Source: Labyrinthula sp. Ha
Taxonomy: Eukaryota > Sar > Bigyra > Labyrinthulida > Labyrinthulaceae
Direction: 5' to 3'
NCBI GenBank assembly: GCA_015227615.1
Contig: JAALGZ010000007.1
Coordinates: 620,001-684,000 of the forward strand
DNA: 64,000 bases
Position numbers and translations under genes: made by a program. Below, one piece after another: positions 11,641 through 23,179 of the stretch (position 1 is the first letter of the stretch; each line of letters begins with the position of its first letter). Below the pieces are notes generated by a model. The model was not told where the DNA came from, searched no databases, and saw only the letters and a list, made by a program, of their open reading frames with translations.

Positions 11641-11943
11641 TTAAATAAAGAGATTAAAAAACTTGAGTATCAGATTTATAAATCCTTTGAATGCTCTATG
11701 GGTGAAAAGAAGAATAAAATAAGCGACTACTCCCAGTACAGAATAAAAGAAAATAACAAAAGCTGGATAGAGGTAGTCGTGAAATATGTGCAGTAGCTGT
11801 GCTTTTCTTCTTCTACCAGCTATTCCCTCGTATGGCCACTTTCCGTCTTCAAGAACAGTACCTGTTTTATATAATTGGTGGAGCACAATTAACAAGTTGA
11901 AGAAGTTGTCGTATATGAGGCGTTCGTCGTTTGCAGCAAGCAT
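11641..11943 (-). CDS. small single-span membrane protein abutting the AAA ATPase gene
   Basis: A 100-residue ORF from an ATG. The first 55 residues are soluble and include a basic GRRRK patch near 43-47. A strong hydrophobic segment follows at about 59-80 (FVIFFYSVLGVVAYFILLF), then an amphipathic hydrophobic tail. Its stop codon TAA is immediately followed by the ATG of the AAA ATPase, in the same reading frame. A membrane anchor in front of an AAA module is the layout of Msp1 and Bcs1, so the two ORFs may be one protein separated by a stop, a two-protein transcript, or two exons. I found no GT-AG pair that would remove the stop and keep frame. Coding is likely because of its position and composition, but it is not proven. 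Confidence 0.55.
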   Translation of the reverse strand: MLAANDERLIYDNFFNLLIVLHQLYKTGTVLEDGKWPYEGIAGRRRKAQLLHIFHDYLYPAFVIFFYSVLGVVAYFILLFTHRAFKGFINLILKFFNLFI

Positions 11944-14738
11944 ATGTTTCTTTTAATCCAATCAGATCCATTTTGTTCACATTATCAGCCAATAAGGCGA
12001 CCGGATAGAGTGAAGTAACTAAGTGATGACGTGGCACACTGCCCGGGCGTTTAAATAAATACCTTCCACACTCTGAAAGTAATAACATAAGAGGGAGTTA
12101 AAATATGTAAATAAGAAAAGTACTCTTACAATCTAGTTATTTTGAATTGAATTTAACTATTTATTGCTTTTATTATGTTACCAAACTGTAGATTATTCAC
12201 TTTGTTTGTCTCTTTGCATCAAATTTTGAAGCTTCGTCTTAGGCTTTTGTCAGATACTCTCTGGATGTTGAAGTTTAGCACCAATTTAGGGTTAACTTAT
12301 CAGAATATATATAATAGAGGTATCCCAAATAATATTATAATATTTCTTTGTGCAGAGAAATATCTTTATTTGCTTTAAATTTTGGTTAAAAGCCTTCTAA
12401 CTATGTTATACATTAGTTGTTGTGTTCACAACAAATGAACGAGACTTAGCTAAGGATTTCATTCGCTTAAGAACACTCCTAATATTGTTTGCAATTAACT
12501 GGGCTGCTGCGTAATTATATTGCACCTGTAATAAAATCTAATATGTAGACTTGTGTTGAATGCAAAACTCTTGAGTTGTAGGATACATTACTCCTATGTC
12601 TCTTGGTTCCCAAAACATGCTAAAGTGACTAAACTATGTATTTTTCATGAGTTGTAGCAATTTTCAATATCCACATTACTATTAAGAAAATAACTAAAGC
12701 CTCTTAAACACACTAGTACAAATCAAACACTCATGATTTTCATTGCTATATTTTTTAAGACGAATTTTGTTTTCAGAAGCATTACGCAGGTGAAATGAAA
12801 TGGGAACAAGGTTAAGAATCGACCTGTTACTCTAAGGCAAATATTCAACATAAAATTTAGTGAGATAGTTTCAGAATATAGAGTTGCAGGAACTTTCGAA
12901 GGAGCTTAACAAATAATGAGATATCTAAATCCCGCATATCGTGTTAGATTTCCTCAAAATCGTGATGCTTGTAACCGTGCACTCTATATTTTTTTCCCAC
13001 ATGGGTATTTATGTAGTTATGCTTGTCATGGATAGATAGTGAATGCAAGGATTACTTAGACTTCGTCAAAATCAACACTTCTTATGATGAGATAAGAGTT
13101 CATGTAGAATCTGTTGTCAGGTATAGCTCAAACGAATAATGACCTTAAGCACCACTAACGTTATTCCAGAAAAAAAAGTTTAATTGGTCATAGTGAGTAC
13201 TTCATCATTAGGGTGCTAATTATTTTTCTGGGAATAATCCAGCGTCTAAATGGTGTAGCGCCTATAGCATTACTGGAGTGCAAGGAAGTTTATTGCTGAC
13301 TAATATGCTCATGTCTTTACATTAATATATTTTCACCATCCAGCCAAGAAACTATTCTATAAACAGTACATTGATATTTGCTATTGAGTAAAACAGATGA
13401 TATTGAACACCCCTTGTTATACCAAAATCTATCACCAACGAAGAAAAGGCATACAGAAAGAACGATGATGTTATCATGGTAGGATTAAGAAAAAACCATA
13501 ATATTCAGCTGATAATGTAACAATAATGATGTGTGTTACTTCAACTGCAGAACGAAATTATAAACCTTTCTGTTAAGATGAGAACATGTGTTGAATTACA
13601 GGTATTCATTTCTCTTCCGTGCCATCTGCTTGAAAATATTCACTCCATTTAGATTACTGCATTGCTATTTTCAACCTTGCAATAGATAAAGTACACAAGG
13701 TGTGTATCCAAAAAGGAATAAGGAACTTTAGGTCGTTTGATGTTCTGCTTTGATAATTATAATAAGAATTTCAAAGTTAAGCTAAATGTAACGAAGGGAA
13801 CACACGATTGCACTAGCAACAAGTTGTTGTATGTGTATATCAATGTGCATTTTAATTGATATCTAGGACTGAATAAAGTTTATACATAGTATGATCCTGA
13901 GTGAATGACAGGTTAGTACTTTAAGGACCAAGTACCGTGTCATAATCGTTCATGGCAGGGTGACTTCAATACAAGCAATAGCAATCATGCCTAGGTATCA
14001 GCTGGGTTTAGCCTGGTTCAAGCTTCAATTCTTAATTATCTTAGTTTGTACCCTTGCTGTGAGCATGAATTGGTACAAACAAGGTTCGCCGCAAAAAAAC
14101 TAAAGCCTAAGGTGCAAGGTTTCCTGATAAACTCTCCGAGAACAAATCTGTATGATTACTGGCAAGATCTAAGGTCTTAAGCTCAAAAGTTGAGGTTTTC
14201 TTAGAATAGGATGAGTGTTAGAAGGTAGTGTCATACCTCGAGTTTTCCCATCAGTATTAAATCTACCTGGCAACCAGAAATTCACCTGGATATGAGTTTT
14301 GACACGCTTTTCTTATGGTGAGAGCGTGAATAATCACTAGAAAATATATAGTTTACCCAATTAAAATCATTGAGTCGCCATTATCGAACACACCCTGCCC
14401 AAAATTTGCTGTCACTTCATAGTGTTCTTAACACTTAACAACTTGATTACCTCTATTGCTTTTACCAGATCCACAATAACATTAAGTTTTACTTTTCTAT
14501 TTACCCTTAATTATACTCTTCCTTCATTACCAAAGTCTTCTAAAAGGACCGGTTTTGTTAGAAGCTTTTAATTTGGGAACAATTTTTACTTACCAGCAGA
14601 GTAACGAATTACAACGGATAAATATCCCATCGGACTGTTGCTGTGTAATCTGTAAGAACCTAAAATCAAACGGATCTGTCACAAAGCGCTGTGAGAGTGA
14701 GTAAGCCGTTTAATAAACACATAATTGAAACTGGAGAG
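11944..14738. other. gene-free AT-rich gap
   Basis: About 2.8 kb. The first part (to about 12100) is GC-richer than the rest and probably contains the promoter of the membrane ORF/AAA pair. The remainder holds only short ORFs (longest about 67 codons) with no coding signature. I saw no RNA gene or bounded repeat. The right end upstream of 14739 should hold the promoter of the lysine-rich protein gene. Confidence 0.55.
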
Positions 14739-15668
14739 ATGGAAGAGTTTCCAACATTTCAGAAAAGGTCAGAAACAAGAACAGCAGGAAAGCAAACAAG
14801 TCAGAAGCGCAGATCCCTCTCCAGACAACAAGGGGTGGAATATGAGGACAACCCCGTTGTAGGAACCCCAAGCGTTTTTAACATGGCGTTTGAAGATTTT
14901 GATGAAGAAGAAAAGCTAAAGCATATCCGAGTTTCTCACCTTAAAAGACCGGACAATTTATCTCTTGGATCATTGGTGTCCTTTTTGCCTCATCCCCAAA
15001 AACACTCTTTGGAAGAACTTGGGCATAGTAGAACAACAGTTCAGAATGAACAGAACGCTCAAGAAAATTTATATATTCCTGCTCAAACGAATATTGAAAG
15101 GAAAGTCAGCAGACGTCGTCGAAAATCAAGCAATAATGTTGAGAAAAATAAAAATTCCAAACATTTAAGGCATAGAAAGAAGAAAAAAGGAAAACGTCGG
15201 AAGAGAAGTGCAAACGTTGGTTCAGCTAATGATGTTCCGCAAAAGTTCTCAGCTCAAAATGAAGTTTCACAAATTCAACCCAATCAACAAGAAAACCGAG
15301 TAACAGAGCAAGAAGATCACGAGCCAAATACTTTGGCCCTGTTTGATGAGGCGTTAACAGAGATGGACTCTAGCAATGAAGTTGACCCGGAGGAAATGGA
15401 ATCTCTGTTGCAAAAGCGAATTAGTCCTAAAATGAAAAATGTTCTAAAGAAAACAATATCTTTTCGAGAAGAAGTCAATCAGAAGAAAGACTGGAATAGC
15501 TTACGGCAGAACTCGTCTAAATATTATGAACAGAAACACGAATCTGGTCAAGATCATAGACTCTATGTTTTTCAGATCAGTAAAACTGATGAACGTAAAA
15601 AACCAAAGAAAGGATTGAAGCATAAAATAAAAAAAAAACGAAGAAAAAAGAGAAAGAGTAAGGGTTAG
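14739..15668 (+). CDS. lysine-rich, probably nuclear or nucleolar protein
   Basis: About 309 residues from the first ATG (14739). The frame is open 48 nt further upstream but has only GTG there, and a stop lies at 14661. Very basic clusters are found at two places: RRRRK with RHRKKKKGKRRKR in the middle, and KKKRRKKRKSKG at the extreme C-terminus. Both look like nuclear or nucleolar localisation or RNA-binding tails. Acidic stretches (EDFDEEEK, EVDPEEMES) and Gln/Asn-rich linkers lie between them, and no globular fold is obvious. A ribosome-biogenesis role would fit the composition, but that is a guess. It has no visible introns. Likely a real gene because of its length in AT-rich DNA and its sharply biased composition. 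Confidence 0.7.
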   Translation: MEEFPTFQKRSETRTAGKQTSQKRRSLSRQQGVEYEDNPVVGTPSVFNMAFEDFDEEEKLKHIRVSHLKRPDNLSLGSLVSFLPHPQKHSLEELGHSRTTVQNEQNAQENLYIPAQTNIERKVSRRRRKSSNNVEKNKNSKHLRHRKKKKGKRRKRSANVGSANDVPQKFSAQNEVSQIQPNQQENRVTEQEDHEPNTLALFDEALTEMDSSNEVDPEEMESLLQKRISPKMKNVLKKTISFREEVNQKKDWNSLRQNSSKYYEQKHESGQDHRLYVFQISKTDERKKPKKGLKHKIKKKRRKKRKSKG

Positions 15669-16469
15669 TTCAGAATTTAGAACTTTAGAACTTTACAAAA
15701 TATTTGTGTCTAAGTTATTCTATAGATGTTTTTCAGTTTGAAAGAATTACCATACAAAATAATACGTAATAAACCTGTTATACATTTATTTTCGTTTTAT
15801 ACATTACGGTAATGTTATGTTTGCCGTGAATGAAATCTCTTTACCTAAGAGTTAATGAAAGAACAAAAGAGTTTTTGCAACCGTGGTTTTTGCTCTGCGC
15901 ATATTTGCATATTATTTTAAATTTTTACTCAAAAGCATAAGGTGTAAATTTACTCTTAAAAAGAAATTTATAGAGTAGCAAAATATCCAAATCTTTGAAA
16001 AAAATAGCTTGTGCAGTAACTATAAAATTTCTGTCAGTAGAGACTAGGGAGGTAGAGATATGAAGTGAGAAAATATTCTTCTTAAGTTCTGCACTTCTTC
16101 TCTATAGGTTGTTTTAGTTGTAATATTGCTCGCAAACAGTTTTATATTATTATTCCAATACTTGAAGCTAGATACTCTCTTGGCGTTTCTTATGCTCCGA
16201 ACATTAAATATCAAGAAAGGCTAACTAAATAGTATTCTCTTTCTAGGGGACACATAAAACTGAAGCTGATAAATTTCCTGAATCTTAAATTCATGATTTT
16301 TTAAGGGGAAAGAATAAGAATGTTATAATAGTTTCACCATGTCAACTTTGCTTAGACGAAAAAGAAGTTTGTCCAACGTTGGGTTTTGGATAAAAAAGAA
16401 AAATACTCGTTGTTTATTCTTCTAGAGACTGGAGGAAAATATTAGGTTGTGGGAATAAATTATGCTTAG
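15669..16469. other. intergenic region, 0.8 kb
   Basis: Lies between the ends of the lysine-rich gene (plus) and the AT-hook gene (minus). It is AT-rich, with no ORF of note and no repeat or RNA gene recognised. It should contain the 3' UTRs of both convergent genes. Confidence 0.55.
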
Positions 16470-17608
16470 TTAATTAGGTTCTTCACCAAAATATTGGGTG
16501 ACTAGAGTGCTTACACCATAGTATGGTTTTTCTTTTGGAGGTTTATCTATATATTTCCTTGGCCTTCCTCTAGGTCTTTTTGGAAGTCTTGGAGTTTCTT
16601 CTACTTTTCTCTTTCGTTTCTTTGGTGTTTTGACAGCAGTACACTGGGTGAGTTTTTTCATTTCAGCTTCATTCTTCTTTTTTATATCCTGTTCAATCAA
16701 AATTCTTTTTTGCACACGATCTAAAATCTCGACATATCTTTTATTCTTTGGATATTTCTTGAATAGCTTAGAGAAACTGATCCACAAAGAACTCCTGGAG
16801 TTCGCATTATTGAACAACTTCTTATATTCTTTCTTTATCTTTATAGAGATTTCTTTATCAAGAGTATCCAGAGAATTATAGAAATAAACAAAATCTTCGG
16901 TAAAAGTTTTATTTGTTTTACTACAAAGAGTTTCTTCAACCCAATTGTACAATACATTGTAGCTGTCTGTTGTTTCTACAGTCTTCATCACCAACAAAAG
17001 CAGCATAATATTCTCTACAGACTCGCTTTCGACTAGCTGAAATCGTAAGTCAAAATCGTTTAATCCTATAATACTTGATGCTTCTTGAATAAAATATTCT
17101 CTTTCATACCTGGAGTTTTCATAGATACTGAGGTAGTGGCCATCTTCCAATGTGTGTAACAGTGTGTTAATCTTCTGTAACTTCTTTACATCTTCAACGC
17201 CAATCTTAGACCTCTCTAGAACCTTTCTCAATACAAACTTTGAGGTATCTGGTCCCACATATTCTGATCTTTCTCTCGGTTTCTGTACTCCTTCTTGGTC
17301 AGTTACTGCTGATTTAGTTTCCACTACAGAATCTGTTGGAGTTGGCCAAATTTGCAAAGAGTCGGGCGGGAAGATTGGCCCTAAAGAGAGCATATCATGT
17401 GCTACCGCAGAAAATTCCATATTTGAAATAAGATTTGAAAGAATAGCTTTTATCTATGTAAAAGAAAACTCTTGTCTTTTTCTCTAACGTTTGGTCTAAC
17501 TTCTTTTGAGTTAAGAACGGCCCCCAGTAATGCCATCTCAAAATATTCTATATGCATTTCTGTCTCTGGGACCGGCGTTTTAGAGGCCAGTTGAAAGGCC
17601 ATATCCAT
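16470..17608 (-). CDS. AT-hook protein, two exons, family not recognised
   Basis: Predicted exons 17489..17608 and 16470..17453 (complement), giving 367 residues. The 35-nt intron 17454..17488 starts GTTAGAG and ends TTTTACATAG; removing it joins RPN to IKAILSNL in frame. Without splicing, exon 1 runs into a stop within 14 codons. The body is helical and acidic. The C-terminus has a basic stretch (KTPKKRKRKVEE) followed by KRPRGRPRKYIDKPP, a typical AT-hook core (RGRPRK) for minor-groove DNA binding. It is therefore probably a chromatin protein. Start chosen at the ATG at 17608; a second Met lies two codons on. A run of ten G lies 6 nt upstream of this ATG, and the frame stays open upstream through that run to 17782. 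An alternative is a start at 17420 with no intron (316 residues). Confidence 0.7.
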
Positions 17609-18649
17609 TAAGCACCCCCCCCCCTTCCTGGGACATATAGCCCAAGGTTGATGAAAATAACAATACATATATGAAAAACAAATAAAACCTTTTAAATGAG
17701 CCTGAAAAAGAAGAAATGAAGGTCTAATACGAAGGAGAACTGCCACGACCTGATGACTGGAACATTTACCGCGAAATTCCAACAGAATGTAGCTTCCATG
17801 AACTGTAGAGCGTTATTATAACCAGATTTAGACGGAAAATTTTCCATCCCATCACTTTTTAGAGTAAAAAACACAAAGAACCTTTGATTTATTAATTAAA
17901 TGCTAGGTAGATGTGGGGTAAGTTAGGTTTCTACTAAAGATTGCACTCTTGGGTTAAATAGTAAATTTGAGTTCCAACTTGGAGAATACATGTTTCAGCT
18001 CAAGTGCTTATATGAATAAAAAAATAAATTACAACTCAATGAAAATTATAGAGAGTGTCATTATTAAGCATTAACAGACAAGCTGAAAATGATTTGATAC
18101 CTAGTAATAACTGAGTTACCATTTACAACCATTGAAGCTGCATTACATCGCGTACTTCCAGACCTTCACTTAGAGTTAGAACTTATTAAGACTGAATTAA
18201 AAAGAGAAACATAAGATTGAATCAGATCAAAAGACACAAATATTCAAATCCTAATGAAAACTGGGTTAAATTGTCCACGTAAAAGTGGTAACATTAAGTC
18301 TTAGTTCACATAAGAGTCAGAAGGAAGGTCAGCCATCAAATGCTTAATGTTTTAAGCTGGCCTACAAGCATATTTTAAAATGTTAAGTAAATATGGAGCA
18401 CAATTATATGTATACCCATAGGCTATCAACATAGGTTTTCGCTGCAATATCCTTCCCAGGTGTTGACTGTTTTTTCAAGACGGAGAACTTGGATTTCAAG
18501 CTAATGTAAACTGAAATTACCTCAATGTCTTAAGGGCGGCTAGAAGACCTTGGCTTTACTAAGTAGAGGTAGTAGTGACTAATGGGTCATTGACATTGAC
18601 GAAATCGGTAAACCAGCTCGGGAGGTACATTCTCATTGTGTTAGATAAC
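17609..18649. other. intergenic region upstream of the AT-hook gene
   Basis: About 1 kb. Its first 20 bases include a C10 homopolymer on the plus strand (17615-17624). The rest is AT-rich with short ORFs only. No repeat or RNA gene was recognised. It should contain the promoter of the AT-hook gene. Confidence 0.5.
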
Positions 18650-20000
18650 TTAGTACTTCTCTTGGCTCGGGTAGGAAGTGTTTGACATATTTGCAACAAT
18701 TACTGGACCAATTGAGGAAACATGTGAGAGAAGACTCTGCATCTGAAACTGATCTTGAACAACACATTGATAACATGATTATTGTTTTTCTTTAGACTGA
18801 GTAGCAATCTTTCCTAAAAACATAAAGACAAATAATGAATATATACTGACCATATGTAAAGAATCATCTAATATTTTTTCACGTTTTGACAAAGCGTGTT
18901 GAAGGGATTCAATCGATGTTCAAAGGGATAGATAAATTCTCTTTGAAAATAAGGATGGAGTTTTAATCAGATAGTTTCATATCATAGCGAACAGGGCAAG
19001 TATTATAAACAAGCAACTCTAAAAATTCTCATTATTGATGCAGATAGTTACTCCGAAGTGTCTGTGTAAAGGCTTCGTGGATCATACCTTTTTCAGCCAA
19101 AAGAAGTCAACGAAGAAATAGTTCTCCTTTCACTAGAAAAAAGATATCGGGCAGAAAAAAGGAATAAATAAATCAAAAGTCTTAGAATATGAGAATAACT
19201 TGCTAAAAGCTCAGTATTTAGCGGAAGAGGAGGTTAAAATTACAATTTTGCTCTTGAAGAACTTAAAGTTGCTACTCAAAGAGGAAAGATGACTTGGAAT
19301 TAGCTCCACTGAAAGTGAAAAGATTTAATAGATCTATACTAGAGATATGACTGAAATGTGAACTCATTATGCTGTAAATATACTCAATAAACAAGAAGTA
19401 CATGGTGAAAATCACGAGTCTATTGAAATTAAATACAATAATGGGCTTTCAAACCTTTTTAAAAGAAACTACATGATGAGCCAAGAATATAAAAAAAAGT
19501 TCCTCAATGATACTATCAGATTTCCAAAAAGGTTTTGTAAAAAAAGCTGGTCTGGACTCTATGACGAGAAATTTGTATTTATAGAAGCTCAAAGGAAACT
19601 AATACAGGTAGAAATTGATTTCACTAATTTTTTTAAATAATAAATGAAAGAGAAGAAAAAAGCTAAGAAGTATAGATCTTATCCCAGAGAATTCGTCATG
19701 AGATCGATGTAAAAGAAAAGAGCTTCTTCTATATCTTTAGAGAAATCATGCAAGCAACTTCATGAATAAATTAATTAAAAACACAAAGGTGTAACAGGTG
19801 GTTAGGGGACAAGAGGCAAAGACTTTGCAGAAAATGGAACTAAATTTCCACCGAGGAAAAATACCATTGAGTGGATTACCCTCAAGAATGAATCTAGGTG
19901 AATGAAGGATAAGAATCTTGCACGAATGCACAGAACTATCTGTTTCATAGACACCTTTGTTTTTCATATAGAAGTATTGAATATTCGTCATATGCTCACT
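18650..20000 (+). pseudogene. decayed coiled-coil-type gene, unrecognised
   Basis: Plus-strand reading frames show coding-like pieces broken by many stops and frame changes. Near 18690-18795 there is LQQLLDQLRKHVRED. Near 19170-19260 there is YENNLLKAQYLAEEEVK. An 88-codon open stretch at 19374-19640 contains SQEYKKKFLNDTIRF and DEKFVFIEAQRKL. Composition is Glu/Lys/Leu-rich, like a rod protein, and unlike the AT-noise in neighbouring gaps. None of it starts with a convincing ATG. It is probably an old dead host gene or retrocopy. I see no clear match to the intact coiled-coil gene at 8795-10798. The limits are approximate. Confidence 0.4.
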
Positions 20001-22557
20001 TAGAGTATTTTATTCTGAATAATATCACAGCCAGAAAATGTTGTATCTATAGAAGTTTCCATTGATTGTATATAATGACTCTTATTCCTCATATTTCGAT
20101 ATATTTTTTCGTTGGATAGAAAGTTTTTGGAGTTCATTTACTAAGAATCGCTCACATAATGTTTACCCCCTGACGCATATGAATTATCTGGAACCCAATT
20201 TTATCGTCTTCAGAAACTTCTTAAAGATAAGATTGACTTGCAAATTAATAATAGAAGAATTTGTAATTAGTTTTCTGAACATTCTTAGAATTCACTAATG
20301 GCATTTGTTCCAGGGTGTTTCATAACAAACAATTATGCCGAGAAGACACTCCTTTAATTAGATTCTTAATTTAATATTGACGCCGTAGCTTGTTGTGTGG
20401 TTAGGTATTGTGTTCTAAGAGGTAAAATTCTGATTTTCGCTCGCAATTTAATCTATATAACTCGATTTCATCTTTTCCTAAGGATCTTTTGTCAACCATG
20501 TGCATAGTTGCCTTGTAAAAACAGGCGAATAATTATTAGAATTTTTTCCTCATGTTGTTGGAAGATAACTATTTTTTCTGATACATTCACAACTCCATTC
20601 AACTTCCTCTTAGTATGAAAATTATTGGGTTTGTTATAGTCGACTTTAATCGAAGTACGGAACTAAATACAAAACACGATCCAATAGTTAGGTTCCTAAT
20701 TGCACTAGTAAGTGCGTTACCACCATCAGCCATATTGATGAATGTATTCATAGGTACTTCATCTATCAGAAATATGCCCTTGAGATACAAATCATCTTTG
20801 ATACATGCTTGAGCAAGACTTTTCATATTTTTGGTGTTTCAGGCCGAGTTTGTAGTTTCTTTATGCAATTTTATTTGTCATATGGGCTTCATGAGAGTTG
20901 CTGACACTGATTTTTAACTCTCTTGGAGCATAGATTGCGCCTATATTAACGTTCCAGGATCCTGTTTATCTATTTATTCTTCGTAGGAAAATTTATCTAT
21001 CCACGAAACACTAAATCCTAACCAATTGGTCTATTTTCCTTTGAAAAGCTAAAATCTGAGTTGATAACTCTTGCGATGGGGGAATTGCTCCGTTGCTGCT
21101 AGAAACTAGCTCTTTGTGGCCCCCATTAATAATCTACTCTATTTGTTCTTGTCTATTTTATCAACTAGAACTGCATCACCTTTAATTATTACATTCAAAG
21201 TTTCATCATGCCTTCCGATGTAGCAGTTTTAATTGGATAATCTTGTCTTCACTGTGACCTCGTTAGGTTGATTTCTCTGATACTTGTAATTGATGGCTAT
21301 TCATACGACTGTTTTGCTATGTTGGAGTTAATCCAGGTTCACATCACAATCTTGTTAATGGCATAGTTGTTATGGTAAATATTTTGGTTATGGTAGTTGC
21401 GGATATCCTTTAACTAGGAGAAGCATATCTGGTTACGGTATTTAAGAATAGTTTGGTTGAAAGCAGGAAGGCTCAAAAAGAATGTTAGCTGATAAGGGTA
21501 TTTGAAGTGCTGAAAGAGGAAAGGCTAAAGCGGGAAGGAATAATAACAAAAACAAAAAGAAAAGAAGAAATCCTATATCGTTTCATTCCCAGAGTTACTC
21601 AGTTAATAATTAAGTTTCTTAAAACTGGGATATTACTTATCATCTACAAAGACAACAATAGTACTAGGGGTTCTATTGGTGTTTCGTGGAAGAAGAATGC
21701 AAATTTTCAAACTCTTGACTTGAGGTGTACACGATTCATACCTTTCGTGTTCCCTGTGACATTTTTTGGAAGTTATTTTCCAAGGCTAGGAATGTTTTAG
21801 TCAGGTAAGATAGAAAATTTCCCAGTATGTCGCCATCGTACCTACTTCTGTTCAAGAACTATTACTTTTTGCTGCTTCCACCATAGGTTATCGTAACCAG
21901 GGTAGTCCTTTCTTCACCAATAACTATCAGTTTTCTGGTGTAAGCCTTGGCCACAAGGTTATACAGATGTAATTGATAACGTTCTCTAATACCCTGCGAT
22001 ATCTTCAACAGGAGCCTAAATGGTTGCATTTAATATTATTGTTAAGATTTTTTGACTAGTCGGGCTAAGCTCCTACTTTTCACTTTTTTGGGGCCAGTCA
22101 CAACCTGTAGAAAATCCTTACAAACTTATCTAACCAAAGGTACTGCAAGCGCATTTGATCTCTGAAACAAAGCTTTCTCATTTCTTCGTAACTGGACTGT
22201 CCCTTTGCTTCTTATATTCTTTGTGCTCCGTTGATGCCAACTTGTTGAAGTAAGTTTAATTGTAGGGATGGAAGTAGATAATTTTACAAGGAATGTAAAG
22301 TATTTCTTTTGGAGACTATCATTCTTATTAAATAAGAGAGTACGTGAGCTATCTTCACAGAGCACAAGGTCGTTCTGTTTGGGAACCCAGATGTGTTGAG
22401 TCAACGTAATTTCATATTGAGAAACAGTTTGTGTAATTTCTTCTAAACGGAAAACATCAGAAATTAAGAAAAGTATGTCCAAAAATGGCAGTCAGCATAA
22501 AGTCAGTTCAACTTTGGAACAAGCAAAACAAACAGCAACCAATAAAAGCTAGATAAG
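20001..22557. other. intergenic region with weak coding-like remnants
   Basis: About 2.6 kb. Short ORFs overlap on both strands around 20600-20826, and a 97-codon ORF (21507-21800, plus) begins Lys/Glu-rich; neither resembles a known protein. A 118-codon minus frame at 22126-22482 next to eIF5A has no ATG (see rejected items). The final 75 bp or so must include the eIF5A promoter. Confidence 0.45.
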
Positions 22558-23162
22558 ATGGATGATTTCCAACAAGGAGGAGATAATGCGGAAAAAACCT
22601 ACCCAATTCGTGCTGGGGAAGTGAAGAAGGGTATGATTGTTATGCTTAAAGGTACATACATGTGAATTTTATTCTTTTATGACAACCTTGTGTTTTTCTC
22701 GACTTTTTCCCAAATTTGAGAAATTTTTGAGGGTTATCCATACTGTTGATATTTTATTATATAAAAAAGTGTAAAATTTTAGGGTTCCCATGCAAAGTAG
22801 TTGAAGTAACAACCTCCAAGACTGGAAAGCATGGTCATGCTAAGGCTAATATCACCGGATTAGACATCTTCACTGGAAAGAAGTACCAGGATATCTCACC
22901 AACCTCTCACAATATGGTTGCTCCATTTGTAACCAACACTGTGTACAGCTTGTCCTATGTTACTGATGATGGATTTGCATCTCTTATGAGCAAGGACGCA
23001 GAAGTAAGAGAAGACTTGAAAATGCCTAACGAAGAAAGTCCAGACGCGACCCTTGGGGCTAAGATGGCAGACGCTTTGGAGAAGGACCAGGAAGTTGAAG
23101 TAACTGTAACCAAAGCTATGGAAAGCGAGGTTATTACTAGTTTTAAAGTTTTGAACGAGTAA
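22558..23162 (+). CDS. EIF5A: translation factor eIF5A, hypusine-containing
   Basis: eIF5A rescues ribosomes stalled at difficult peptide bonds such as polyproline and carries the unique amino acid hypusine. Exons 22558..22651 and 22783..23162 encode 157 residues. The intron 22652..22782 is 131 nt (GTACAT...TTTTAG), and splicing restores MLKGFPCKVVEVTTSKTGKH. The hypusination loop SKTGKHGHAK is intact, with the modified lysine at residue 47 (human Lys50). The C-terminal OB-fold half is also present, and length matches the family. The intron lies just before the hypusine loop and is about four times longer than the other introns in this window. The TAA stop is 17 bp from the stop of the NIT1-type gene on the opposite strand. 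Confidence 0.97.
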
Positions 23163-23179
23163 ATACAAGTTTAGATAAC

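Noticed and set aside
11600-11760. A short intron joining the membrane ORF to the AAA ATPase
   Set aside because: Several GT-AG pairs (for example a 35-nt candidate ending CCCATAG and a 41-nt one ending AATATAG) were tried; all lead to a stop or the wrong frame.
14691-14738. Upstream start (GTG) of the lysine-rich protein
   Set aside because: No ATG between the upstream stop at 14661 and 14739; eukaryotic GTG starts are rare, so the ATG at 14739 is preferred.
22126-22482. 118-codon minus-strand frame next to eIF5A, possibly a divergent gene
   Set aside because: It begins with TTG, has no internal ATG near its start, meets a stop a few codons further upstream, and resembles no protein I know. 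I found no short intron that supplies an ATG.
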